In this document: positions 52,787 through 60,792 of the stretch, piece after piece | How the letters are laid out: the number at the start of each line of letters is the position of its first letter | How positions within the stretch are numbered: position 1 is the first letter of the stretch | NCBI RefSeq assembly: GCF_002954455.1 | Contig: NZ_MSCC01000004.1 | Location: 68,783-132,782 of the forward strand | DNA: 64,000 nucleotides | Reading direction: 5' to 3' | DNA from: Photobacterium aquimaris | Lineage (GTDB): Bacteria; Pseudomonadota; Gammaproteobacteria; Enterobacterales; Vibrionaceae | Program-made: the position numbers and the translations under genes | The notes under the pieces: generated by a model | What the model was told of the DNA's origin: nothing | Database searches by the model: none | Seen by the model: only the letters and a program-made list of their open reading frames with translations

Positions 52787-52993
52787 CTACGCATTAACGG
52801 TATTAATTACCACTGTTGGCAAATAAATATCACCAGTCGATAAATTCACTCGATAACCTTGCTTCTTCCAGCGAAAAAGAAGTGCTTTTCGAGCATTTAA
52901 TGTTCTCGCAATCTGTTCGTTATCTTGAAGAAATGCAGCTTCCGCACCTCGTTCATCACCATAGGTTTTTGAAATAAACTCTGAAATATCCAT
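52787..52993 (-). CDS. Small basic protein, coupled to 52993 gene
   Basis: A 68-residue protein with a helical segment IARTLNARKALLFRWKKQ that could bind nucleic acid. Its ATG overlaps the stop of the preceding gene by one base (TAATG), so the two are translationally coupled. No family recognised. Confidence 0.65.
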   Translation of the reverse strand: MDISEFISKTYGDERGAEAAFLQDNEQIARTLNARKALLFRWKKQGYRVNLSTGDIYLPTVVINTVNA

Positions 52994-53736
52994 TAGCAGG
53001 TTAACTCTTGATGCAGTGCTACTTTAGTTTCTATGCAGCGATTAATGACACGTTCAGCCACTTCACTTGAACAAAGTAATAATGAGAATACGGGATTAAG
53101 GTCAAAGGCTGAAAGAAGCAAAACTTTCAATGAGTTACTACCTGTCATTGCCTTTTTAATGGCTTGTTGTTCAATCGAAGTATCGCAGTCTCTATTTAGT
53201 AAAGCGTCAAGCACATGGCAAGGCTCGAATGATTGAGCAAATACAACATTGCTGCTTGAAGCCTTAATAAGTGTTTCTGCTTTGTGTATGCCAGTAATTA
53301 CAGCTTTGCTATACATTTGTTTAGATAAGTCACAATCACAATTTGTACTCACTGATTGACGGATTTTATCTACATCAACTAATGAGACAGAATTTTCCTT
53401 TTGGCTCTCTTTGATGCGATCAATAGCTAGTTTTGCAATGAAGCTATTTGCCGTTAGTGCGCATATACGAGAAAGCGGCAAACTGTTATCAATAATTACA
53501 ACAGCGTGTGGATATTCTTCATTAATAGCTTCTAACTTTTCAAGGTGGCCGCTTAGTTTTAATGGGCTATCTAGCGACTTAGTGTAAGCAATTAAATTTG
53601 AAATATGCTTAATTAAAAATGGTTGATTATCAATATTGGTAGTTAGTTGAATTACGTTCAGCGTATCGGAAACGTCAACAGTCGGACTATAATTTAATGA
53701 AGCAATCTTAGAGATCAGTTGTAAGTTAGGGTGCAT
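52993..53736 (-). CDS. Unknown protein, 247 residues, two-gene operon
   Basis: Soluble protein without a Walker motif. ATG at 53736 after TGGAAAAAAACTA is preferred over the longer frame from 53784. Coupled to the small basic protein downstream and preceded by 10 bp repeats at 53921. That layout (repeats, larger gene, small DNA-binding-like gene) recalls plasmid stability or partition operons, but neither protein matches ParA/ParM/ParB types. Confidence 0.68.
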   Translation of the reverse strand: MHPNLQLISKIASLNYSPTVDVSDTLNVIQLTTNIDNQPFLIKHISNLIAYTKSLDSPLKLSGHLEKLEAINEEYPHAVVIIDNSLPLSRICALTANSFIAKLAIDRIKESQKENSVSLVDVDKIRQSVSTNCDCDLSKQMYSKAVITGIHKAETLIKASSSNVVFAQSFEPCHVLDALLNRDCDTSIEQQAIKKAMTGSNSLKVLLLSAFDLNPVFSLLLCSSEVAERVINRCIETKVALHQELTC

Positions 53737-53920
53737 TAGTTTTTTTCCATGTAAGTGTTCTTGCAATAAATATAACCGCAACAATAAAACGGACTGTGTT
53801 TAGTTGTTATGGCCAAAGTTAACACCTATAAAAACAATAAAATTAATTTATTGGCTTGAATTAAACGATTAATACTCATAATAGTTAATAATGGATTTTT
53901 ATAAATAACTTTAAATTATT

Positions 53921-53963
53921 GCAAATAATGGCAAATAATGGCAAATAATGGCAAATAATGGCA
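53921..53963. repeat. 10 bp tandem repeat GCAAATAATG
   Basis: Four exact copies (53921-53960) plus a partial one, one helical turn each, about 190 bp upstream of the 53736 gene. Helical phasing suggests cooperative protein binding. Confidence 0.85.
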
Positions 53964-54083
53964 ATTTATCATAAATCATGAGCGTCTATTATTTAAACGT
54001 CATAATCTTTGTCGTGTGCCTTTTTGTTATCTGAAAAGTTATCACTATTACTTGAATCGTTTTAGCTTTGCCTACAGTAAAAC

Positions 54084-54120
54084 AAAAAAAGGCATTACTT
54101 TTTTAATAAGTAATGCCTCA
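54084..54120 (-). terminator. Terminator
   Basis: AGGCATTACTT and AAGTAATGCCT form an 11 bp stem followed on the minus strand by TTTTTTT, 45 bp after the stop of the gene at 54163. Confidence 0.85.
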
Positions 54121-54162
54121 GTTGTTTATTATAAATGGGGTAGATTTTAAGTATAAAAACAA

Positions 54163-54879
54163 CTACAAAACACGGGATGCGACAAGATAGGCATCATCGT
54201 TGTTGATGAATTGTGTCCAGTTACTCTCACTCAATTCGTCACTGATAGATAGTGTATGGGCTAGGGCGTAAGTACCTCTACGATTTAAGATGTTAGAAAA
54301 AACGGTATAGCCGTGAACATTGATAAACAAAGGGAAAGCACTTGGTTTGAAATCATCTGTTTTAAACTTTTCAAGGCGATCTACAGCGTTACTTTCATCA
54401 TAAATGACGGTATCGGTGATCTTTTTTAGTTTGGCATTGCTAGATACCAGTACCGCGAACGCAAAGTCATTTGCCTGATCGCTATTAGTGCCATGATTTG
54501 AATTACAACTGGAATGTCCGTGGCAACACTTACGTTCAAGTGGGGTATCTATGATCACAATATCTTTGATCCCCATAAAGTAGGTTTGATTTTCACTGAT
54601 ACCGATCATCCACTTATCTAATTCGAGTTGAACTTGATCATGTAATTCTTGCTTAGTAATAGGTTCGCCACTTTGGGATTCTTTAATGCTTAATAGGTAA
54701 CGCCCGTAACAAATACTCAATTCGTAACCATCTTCATTTTTGGGTGCAACGGCAATTTCGCCACCGCCAAAATCTTCTAAATACTGAAATTCACCAGCAG
54801 CTACAATCGGTGATACCTCTCGACCGTCATTTCTTTTCACTGGCAAAAGGGCAAACTGCAACACATTCTTATCTAACAT
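54163..54879 (-). CDS. Unknown protein with Cys/His cluster, 238 residues
   Basis: Soluble protein. Residues 114-130 read ERKCCHGHSSCNSNHG, a possible metal site. No family recognised. The weak AAGG lies far from ATG. The 24 bp motif lies just upstream. Followed by a terminator. Confidence 0.7.
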   Translation of the reverse strand: MLDKNVLQFALLPVKRNDGREVSPIVAAGEFQYLEDFGGGEIAVAPKNEDGYELSICYGRYLLSIKESQSGEPITKQELHDQVQLELDKWMIGISENQTYFMGIKDIVIIDTPLERKCCHGHSSCNSNHGTNSDQANDFAFAVLVSSNAKLKKITDTVIYDESNAVDRLEKFKTDDFKPSAFPLFINVHGYTVFSNILNRRGTYALAHTLSISDELSESNWTQFINNDDAYLVASRVL

Positions 54880-54892
54880 ACACTACAACCTT

Positions 54893-54916
54893 ATTGTTTT
54901 TGTTGTTTCCAAAATC
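54893..54916 (+). promoter_or_regulatory. Recurring 24 bp motif
   Basis: Plus strand ATTGTTTTTGTTGTTTCC followed by AAAATC, 13 bp upstream of the minus-strand gene at 54879, in the opposite orientation to the copies at 18804 and 44950. Confidence 0.45.
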
Positions 54917-55010
54917 TATTGGAATTTCATGAGCCTATGGTTAGGTTATATCGGGTAAGTTCTTTGGCAATCCGCGCCTCAGTTAGATAGAAAAAAAGTT
55001 GGAAATAAAT

Positions 55011-55295
55011 TTAATATTTACGCTGATTACTGATAAATACTTGGTATTTAGACTGCTTTAAACGGCACTTGTACCAAGAGAGGTTAGATACACTTAATGA
55101 AAAAAATTGGTACATAGACTTGAATGGCTCTGTTTGCCAAAATGCCGTTGTGAACGCCTCTTGTTCTTCTACTGGCACTTGAACAATAACGCATATACTG
55201 TCGATACCGTGGTTAGGGTCTATTACAGCTACCCCTCGTGTGCAATGTTTATTGAGCAACTGAAATAGTGCGTAATCTTCGTGTTTGTCGTTCAT
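55011..55295 (-). CDS. Unknown protein, 94 residues
   Basis: Soluble protein with no recognised domain. ATG at 55295 follows CAAGGCGCATC and is chosen over the longer frame from 55343. Confidence 0.65.
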   Translation of the reverse strand: MNDKHEDYALFQLLNKHCTRGVAVIDPNHGIDSICVIVQVPVEEQEAFTTAFWQTEPFKSMYQFFSLSVSNLSWYKCRLKQSKYQVFISNQRKY

Positions 55296-55387
55296 GATGC
55301 GCCTTGATGTAATAGATAGGGTATTTATTTCTGATAAAGGCAATATTAGAGGGAATGGTATTGCTGTAAAGCGTCACTGATTTGGAA

Positions 55388-55422
55388 GTAAAAAAAAGCC
55401 GTACATTTCTGCACGGCTTGGA
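55388..55422 (-). terminator. Terminator
   Basis: AAGCCGT and ACGGCTT stem; on the minus strand it is followed by TTTTTTTT. It ends the gene at 55434. Confidence 0.78.
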
Positions 55423-55433
55423 CGTATTAAGAA

Positions 55434-55751
55434 TTATTGTTTTTTCAGAGATTGTTGAACCTGAAACTCTAATTTTAGAATGCGTTCATGCTGTGATGCT
55501 TGAACTTTCTTCAACTCTGAATTTTCAGACTCTAATGTACTGACCGTGGTACTTAGTTGATCTATTTTTGTCTCAGCAACCGCCATTGCTTTAGATGTTT
55601 CTTGTGAACGTAAGTCACTAGCATCATATTTACTGACAAAATAATTACCCATCCAACCTAACAATAGAAGTACGAATGAAAGAACAATCATTACATGCTT
55701 AATTGTCTTTACTAAGTTCTGTACATCTTCTTGAGTAAGATATACAGGCAC
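55434..55751 (-). CDS. Bitopic membrane protein with coiled coil, start uncertain
   Basis: A protein of 105 residues from GTG 55751: one membrane helix (HVMIVLSFVLLLLGWMGNYF) followed by a coiled coil (ETKIDQLSTTVSTLESENSE). The frame stays open upstream for about 27 more protein-like codons (NEVVDTGTVANPPPADK) with no ATG, GTG or TTG, so the 5' end may be disrupted by a frameshift or use an unusual start. Function unknown. Confidence 0.6.
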   Translation of the reverse strand: MPVYLTQEDVQNLVKTIKHVMIVLSFVLLLLGWMGNYFVSKYDASDLRSQETSKAMAVAETKIDQLSTTVSTLESENSELKKVQASQHERILKLEFQVQQSLKKQ

Positions 55752-55873
55752 TTTATCTGCTGGTGGAGGGTTAGCAACCGTACCAGTATCAACAACCTCA
55801 TTGGATTGAATTTTACCGGATATATATAGCCCTCTTTTTTAGGAATAAACGACTTAAATACCTGATAGGTATA

Positions 55874-55913
55874 AAAAAACCGCGAGTTCTCAATTGGAGA
55901 AAACTCGCGGTCA
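55874..55913 (-). terminator. Strong terminator
   Basis: CCGCGAGTT and AACTCGCGG form a GC-rich 9 bp stem followed on the minus strand by TTTTTTT. It ends the small gene at 55980. Confidence 0.85.
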
Positions 55914-55979
55914 TTATAACTTACAATTATCTTTTCGTGCAGTCATAACTATGACTCTCGTTTCACTTTTAGTTCTAAA

Positions 55980-56090
55980 TCAAAAGTGAAAGATCGAATA
56001 CAGATAAAGTGCAGTCACAGGTAATGCAACATACGATATGAAACGTGCAAAGTTAAGACTTTGCTTAATTTGTTTCCCTATCTCTGTCAT
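55980..56090 (-). CDS. Small membrane protein, 36 residues
   Basis: ATG at 56090 begins MTEIGKQIKQSLNFARFI, followed by a short hydrophobic segment (SYVALPVTALYLYSIF). AAGGG lies about 10 nt upstream, and a strong terminator begins 67 bp after the stop. Small single-helix proteins of this kind may be type I toxins or regulators; no evidence distinguishes these. Confidence 0.5.
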   Translation of the reverse strand: MTEIGKQIKQSLNFARFISYVALPVTALYLYSIFHF

Positions 56091-56387
56091 ATATTGGCAA
56101 CCCTTAATTAATTCTTAATACGTCTAAGCCGTATGAGCTGTACAGAATATGGCGGTACTCTGTAGCGGTTTTTCCAATTTATAGTAAATGGTACAACCTA
56201 AGTTTAACCATTATCAACATAATGCAACGGTTAGTAAACCAATTTTGATAAATTTCGTGCTCTTATAGTAAATTATAGATTTCACTATGAGGTGATATAT
56301 CCTTAAATTTCAACACCTTAACATACCTACAACATTAAAGAGGGCGGCGGATAATACAGGAGCGGAACTGTTCTGTAAAGGGACGAT

Positions 56388-56576
56388 ATGGAAACTACGC
56401 CCTTAGTTGTCATAAATTCCAAATTCTTACCTAATAAAATACTCAATATTTCTGCTTCACCAACTAATCAAGCTAGTTTTCAAACCCCGTATATATTAAC
56501 GACCAATTTCTTACTTAGCGTAGGCGACGATTACGCTGCGTTTGTTTCATTGCTAGTCTTCCTTTGCTTTGTATAG
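56388..56576 (+). CDS. Possible small hydrophobic protein, 62 residues
   Basis: AAAGGGACGAT precedes ATG with good spacing. The product is uncharged and ends in a hydrophobic tail (YAAFVSLLVFLCFV). It lies in an otherwise gene-free 600 bp. It may be real or chance. Confidence 0.38.
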   Translation: METTPLVVINSKFLPNKILNISASPTNQASFQTPYILTTNFLLSVGDDYAAFVSLLVFLCFV

Positions 56577-56726
56577 CTAGAGTAAGTCTTAGTTCAACAC
56601 GCGGTACTTTGCGAAGTAATTCTTTGATAGCACGTTGCAGCTACCATGCAAGTCAAATGCGCTTGCTCTTTCTAATAGTGTTAAGCGTTTAAATCAGTGA
56701 GATTTGATTAGTCTTGAGAGGGTTTA

Positions 56727-56921
56727 ATGGAATACGAAGTTGATGTAGAGATTATCTGTGATAACGATGATTGCCAATATTACCCAAGAGAATTTGAAAC
56801 GGTGCAGGGTACGGACGGTGAAATACATAACTGGACTTGCCCTGGCTGCAAGACCAAATACACCTTTGAAATAGAGTTTGAGCCAACGGTAACGAACATA
56901 AAGCAAGTTCAGAAGTATTAA
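56727..56921 (+). CDS. Small zinc-ribbon-like protein, 64 residues
   Basis: An acidic protein with CDNDDC near residue 11 and CPGCK near 38, a plausible four-cysteine zinc ribbon. AGAGGG precedes ATG. First of three closely spaced plus-strand genes (56727, 56941, 57344). Confidence 0.68.
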   Translation: MEYEVDVEIICDNDDCQYYPREFETVQGTDGEIHNWTCPGCKTKYTFEIEFEPTVTNIKQVQKY

Positions 56922-56940
56922 TATCATCAATAAGGACAAC

Positions 56941-57351
56941 ATGAAAACTTTGATAATTTCTATTTCCATTATCTTTGGTGCGTTAATTATAAGTAATGGT
57001 ATTAGTGAATCTCACTTGCCACCCCAAGATAGAATTGAGTTAAAGCACCAGCAACAAGAGGTCACGAAGAAAACACTTCAAGAGCAACAAAAAGTCGAAA
57101 TACAATTAGTTAAAGAAAAAGCGGCTCAACAGGCTGAACAACAGCGTATAAGTGAAAAAGTAGACAAATATGGTAAAGAATCACTTTCTGAGCAAGAGCT
57201 AAAAGTTTGGGATGAATTTAAAGTAAATCAGTTCGTAAAAATATTAACTGTAATATTAAAAGGTCTGGTTTGGTTGGCATCGTTTGGTGCGCTTATCATT
57301 GCTGTGCGTGAGCTATGGTTGAAACTTTATACAGGCAAGCATCATGCGTAA
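56941..57351 (+). CDS. Membrane protein with coiled coil, 136 residues
   Basis: N-terminal membrane/signal segment (TLIISISIIFGALIIS), a Gln/Glu/Lys-rich coiled coil (residues 35-80), then a second membrane helix (VWLASFGALIIAV) near 115. AAGGACAAC precedes ATG. Overlaps the next gene by 8 bp. Function unknown; spanning both membranes or oligomerising is possible. Confidence 0.7.
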   Translation: MKTLIISISIIFGALIISNGISESHLPPQDRIELKHQQQEVTKKTLQEQQKVEIQLVKEKAAQQAEQQRISEKVDKYGKESLSEQELKVWDEFKVNQFVKILTVILKGLVWLASFGALIIAVRELWLKLYTGKHHA

Positions 57352-57736
57352 ACTATCAATACTATCAATACTATCAATACTATCAATACTATCAATACTA
57401 TCAAAAAAGCTATTACTGAAAGTTATATGTGCATTCATGATTTTTGGTGGTTCAATACAACCAATATTTGCCAATTGTAATCAAGATGTAATTATTGACG
57501 TTGATTTATATCGACAAATCAGTGCCAGTGAAATAAGAAAATATAGGTATGTAAAAACAGGACTTAATGATTATATTGATCAACAGCAAAAGTTGGCAGT
57601 TCAGCGTTGTGAAAATGAGGAATCTGAATGGCGTAAGGTAGGAGGCAACTTTAAAACTTTAGTTAGTCTAATCTGCCTTTTATTTATTTGTATGCTTCCC
57701 TTTTTAGGAGTAAATAAATCATTGCTTAATAAGTGA
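57344..57736 (+). CDS. Membrane protein with repeat-encoded N-terminus
   Basis: A 130-residue protein. The N-terminus is built from a 9 bp repeat coding for LSI five times, then a hydrophobic segment (VICAFMIFGGSIQPIFA) with a possible cleavage after FANC, a soluble part, and a C-terminal helix (LVSLICLLFICMLPFLGV). Repeat copy changes would lengthen or shorten the leader without shifting the frame. The start overlaps the preceding gene. Confidence 0.65.
   Translation: MRKLSILSILSILSILSILSKKLLLKVICAFMIFGGSIQPIFANCNQDVIIDVDLYRQISASEIRKYRYVKTGLNDYIDQQQKLAVQRCENEESEWRKVGGNFKTLVSLICLLFICMLPFLGVNKSLLNK
57352..57403. repeat. 9 bp tandem repeat ACTATCAAT
   Basis: Five complete copies and one of seven bases, inside the start of the coding region at 57344; encodes repeated Leu-Ser-Ile. 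Confidence 0.95.
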
Positions 57737-57877
57737 TTTTAGTAAAATATTACTCCTGTTTTTCTTATCATTAAGTTAACCAGATTATAGCTTGAAGCCG
57801 ATTACAGACTAAAACTCAAGCCAAAGGTGATGTTAGATAGCATTGGGTTTCGATTTCTATAAAAAGATGGTAGCCCA

Positions 57878-58237
57878 ATGAGTTTAATTCATATTATGTA
57901 TAACGAGCCGGTTGAGTTTTATGCTTATTACGGATTCTCAAATCATAAAAAAGATTCAGCGAAATATGTAATGTCACCAGACGATGTGAATATTTTTCTA
58001 AATAACTTGGAAGATGATGGTGAATTATTCTTGATAACAAACACACTTCAATCATTATGGCAGCGTGAAAACGGAACGCTGTTATTAACAGCATTTCCAT
58101 CAATCAATGACTTTATCGACATAACAACAAAACTCAATAATGCACCAATAGAATTGATGAATATGGTTAAACAATGGAAAGAAGATGGAGCGTGTGAAGT
58201 TAATATAGATTTTGTGCAGAATATGTCACTTATTTAA
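57878..58237 (+). CDS. Unknown acidic protein, 119 residues
   Basis: Soluble acidic protein with no recognised domain. Weak ribosome-binding site. Followed by the gene at 58341 on the same strand. Confidence 0.65.
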   Translation: MSLIHIMYNEPVEFYAYYGFSNHKKDSAKYVMSPDDVNIFLNNLEDDGELFLITNTLQSLWQRENGTLLLTAFPSINDFIDITTKLNNAPIELMNMVKQWKEDGACEVNIDFVQNMSLI

Positions 58238-58340
58238 ACTAGAACTTCTAAGTCACAAGATATTAATTGTTGAATATGCTGTTTACAAATTTATTGATAC
58301 GAGTAATCACAGCACATTACCATGAATAATAGAGGCCATT

Positions 58341-58895
58341 ATGAATGTTGAAATAATCAATAAATACGGGGAAGAGTCCTTTGTTTTTACAGTACATGTA
58401 GATCGCGGAATTGTTAAGATGAGTTGTAATGCTAATGATGAATCGATCATTGTTCTTATTGATCGTTTTCGTTTTGAGGATTTGTGGTACAAAATCGGAA
58501 AGGGTAAACACTATCAATATTACATACCTAATTCAGATAAAAAACTTGCAGATCTATCGCGTGGAACAAAAGAAATTTGGATGGGTTGTGGTAAATACCC
58601 TGATGCAGAGAAAGGGTTTTCTGAACCATTTGATAATCCTGTGCCTGTGGCTCAATTCACATATACCAACATGTTACGTGGCAGTGCAGGTTGGGTAGAT
58701 ACTAATGGTTTCGGTATAAGTGATGTAACACGAACAATTTGGTTGCTTGCTAATGGGGCTAAAGAGTTTCCAGTTATTGTTAATGATTTACAGAGTGCTA
58801 TAGCAATTCATGACCTTATTGGTGTCAAAACCTCTAAAGTTTATACTGGTATAGATTTATATGAACGCGCCAGGGAATGCCAATCGCCAACTTAG
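58341..58895 (+). CDS. Unknown protein, 184 residues
   Basis: Soluble protein with no recognised family. AGAGGCC precedes ATG. A TGCTGTTTACAAA sequence 60 bp upstream partly matches the recurring 24 bp motif. A terminator follows at 59014. Confidence 0.68.
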   Translation: MNVEIINKYGEESFVFTVHVDRGIVKMSCNANDESIIVLIDRFRFEDLWYKIGKGKHYQYYIPNSDKKLADLSRGTKEIWMGCGKYPDAEKGFSEPFDNPVPVAQFTYTNMLRGSAGWVDTNGFGISDVTRTIWLLANGAKEFPVIVNDLQSAIAIHDLIGVKTSKVYTGIDLYERARECQSPT

Positions 58896-59013
58896 ATCGC
58901 ATTACAACCTGTCACACCAAGTAGGAATTAAATGATAATGGTTAATAGGAACAAGGATTCCTGTAATGTGCAGTCTTTAATAAGAAACCTAACTCTTTAA
59001 GTAAGCTGATGTG

Positions 59014-59045
59014 CAAAGGATCTGATCATTAGATCCTTTTGGGTC
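59014..59045 (+). terminator. Terminator
   Basis: AAGGATCT and AGATCCTT form an 8 bp stem followed by TTTT, on the plus strand after the 58341 gene. Confidence 0.65.
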
Positions 59046-59174
59046 TTTACATTTAGTGTTTTATCGACACAAAACAACCTAAAAGATGGTTAGAGATATG
59101 AAATAATAAACAGTCAGTTAATGTGCAAGGTGTAAGTTCCTACCAAAGTAAATCGTAACGATAAATGCCACAAC

Positions 59175-59780
59175 TCAGTCGCGATTAGCCAATTTTTCAT
59201 TTATATCTTTATAAATGCGACCAGATATAGAGAAATCTGATGCATCTTCATTACCGTGATAGTTGGATAAGATGTAATTCTGTGCCTCGTTCAGAGAATC
59301 AAACGTTAAATAGTGTTCTTCATAGTACCAATGGCCATTGCGATCAGTGAATAGAACATAAGCCTCATTGGTGTCCTTGTTTTCCAGCAAAGCCAAATCA
59401 CCACTGTAATAGCCATGTGCCACCATATTGTCATGATGTTCAATATTGCGAGTGCCAAACTTTAACTCAAACTCGTGGGGCTCTTGAATCATGCTACGGG
59501 CTTTATCAAGTACATCAGCCAGTAGATCCTCCAGCTCATCATTTAAATCTTCCGGTAAATCGTCTATCCATTGTCCTGCTATGTAATTATCAATACCGCT
59601 ATCAAATTCATCATCTACATTCCATTGGGTCATAATTGTGTACTCTGCCTTAGCAAAATCTAGATTGCTTTTCGGCAACTGCTCACAAAACCATTTTGAG
59701 TCCGGTTGAGTCAAGTTCACACACAAGAAAGCGTTGGTGTATTCTCCGTCAAGCCAAACTTCCTTAATCCCAAAATCCAT
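59175..59780 (-). CDS. Unknown acidic protein, 201 residues
   Basis: Strongly acidic soluble protein (DDLPEDLNDELEDLLADVLD near residue 75). CAGGAGAAGCATC precedes ATG, a strong site. Acidic profile recalls DNA-mimic anti-restriction proteins, but there is no sequence match that I can claim. Confidence 0.72.
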   Translation of the reverse strand: MDFGIKEVWLDGEYTNAFLCVNLTQPDSKWFCEQLPKSNLDFAKAEYTIMTQWNVDDEFDSGIDNYIAGQWIDDLPEDLNDELEDLLADVLDKARSMIQEPHEFELKFGTRNIEHHDNMVAHGYYSGDLALLENKDTNEAYVLFTDRNGHWYYEEHYLTFDSLNEAQNYILSNYHGNEDASDFSISGRIYKDINEKLANRD

Positions 59781-60006
59781 GATGCTTCTCCTGCGGCAAT
59801 GGTTACAATCTATTATTCATTATAGATAAACTTTAATTCTGCAAACCCCATTTTTATATATTGGCACCAATTGATTACGCAGCAGGATAGCTTTTAATTA
59901 CCAGATCACATGGTCTATTCAGGCTTGCTTTGCTGTAGGTCGAATTGAAACCAGCCGTGGGTATCCATTTGCTGCGATATTCAAACCAAGGCAACCAGAT
60001 CCATTA

Positions 60007-60204
60007 ATGCAGCGTAATGTTACAATTGGAGTTAGGCGCGATAAAATCGGTATGTGTGTTATAGGTATCGGTTATAACATTAAAAAAAAATCTGCTACGT
60101 TACATGCTCACTTTTCTTATGCCGATGGATTGTTATTGCTCGAACAACTGGTGGTATTCTGCGATTACTTACAAACAAGAGGCCACAGCAACGACTTAGA
60201 TTAA
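60007..60204 (+). CDS. Possible small protein, 65 residues
   Basis: Basic N-terminus and a helical end; no ribosome-binding site is visible. Kept at low confidence because the frame is protein-like (DGLLLLEQLVVFCDYLQTRG). Confidence 0.35.
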   Translation: MQRNVTIGVRRDKIGMCVIGIGYNIKKKSATLHAHFSYADGLLLLEQLVVFCDYLQTRGHSNDLD

Positions 60205-60207
60205 ATA

Positions 60208-60231
60208 ATTGTTTTTGTTGTTTGCAGAAAC
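60208..60231 (+). promoter_or_regulatory. Recurring 24 bp motif
   Basis: Plus strand ATTGTTTTTGTTGTTTGC followed by AGAAAC, just after the 60007 frame. Confidence 0.45.
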
Positions 60232-60238
60232 TATCTAT

Positions 60239-60310
60239 CTAATACCGTTGATTGTCGTGGAACTCACTCAAAGTAATAACAAAACAGACAGTACCGGTAG
60301 TGGTAGTCAT
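60239..60310 (-). CDS. 23-residue ORF behind the orphan leader element
   Basis: ATG at 60310 follows CCGGAATTAATATT, the conserved type of leader. It encodes a peptide beginning MTTTTGTVCFVITLSEF and lies 76 bp downstream of leader-element copy 5 on the same strand. It may be a truncated remnant of a longer gene or a true small protein. Confidence 0.4.
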   Translation of the reverse strand: MTTTTGTVCFVITLSEFHDNQRY

Positions 60311-60385
60311 AATATTAATTCCGGATTAGATGTGATCATAGGTAACACTCAGTGCAGTAAAGCAGAGCGTTTATTGGATTTTAGT

Positions 60386-60413
60386 TAGGGCTTTCACCGA
60401 TAGATGCATTAAG
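60386..60413 (-). promoter_or_regulatory. Conserved operon-leader element, copy 5 (orphan)
   Basis: Plus strand reads TAGGGCTTTCACCG, ATA, GATGCATTAAG, the same subtype as copy 4, though 37 kb away. A TGTAAT hexamer lies upstream on the minus strand. Only a 23-codon ORF follows. Confidence 0.6.
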
Positions 60414-60440
60414 TGGAGTCCAATTACAAGACCCCAACTC

Positions 60441-60466
60441 GTTTTTGAAAACAACAAAATCAACTA
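60441..60466 (-). promoter_or_regulatory. Partial recurring motif upstream of element copy 5
   Basis: Minus strand GTTGATTTTGTTGTTTTC followed by AAAAACG, in the same order relative to the leader element as at 18804. Confidence 0.35.
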
Positions 60467-60792
60467 CATTAATACTACTCGTATCAATATTTACAAATAA
60501 AGTATCAAGACATTGCTTTAGAGTAACAAACTATTAATAGCCTAATTATCTTGCCATTTATGGTTGGTATAATTAATTAACAGCACTTTCTACTGCTATC
60601 TAATCTGAGTGTCACTAAATTTAATGTATGCGTATGTACGCAATATAAGGGAGGAGTCATGTTACATGATGGGAAAAGCTACTACCAAAAACACTATTTT
60701 GTTTATCTCCATTCCCTAATGTAAATAACGCACCCTTCCTAATTACTTTTTATATCTATCGTTACTGAACACAAGTAAAGGCAATTGAAAAA

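Larger units (their letters stand above)
53737..54162. other. Intergenic region with 10 bp repeats
   Basis: Holds the GCAAATAATG repeat array and, at its right end, the terminator of the 54163 gene. No gene seen. Confidence 0.5.
60311..60792. other. Intergenic region with leader element and motif copies
   Basis: Contains the leader element at 60386 and a partial 24 bp motif at 60441. The rest is AT-rich, with no supported gene. Confidence 0.5.

Noticed and set aside
55434..56090. Phage lysis cassette (holin/spanin-like small membrane proteins)
   Set aside because: No phage structural or endolysin genes nearby; small TM and coiled-coil proteins alone do not support it.
57894..58103. Minus-strand frame of 69 codons
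   Set aside because: Antisense to the 57878 gene; no start signal.
60257..60388. Plus-strand 43-codon frame starting at GTG
   Set aside because: No ribosome-binding site; it ends inside the leader element, and the opposite strand carries the better-supported ORF with the conserved leader.
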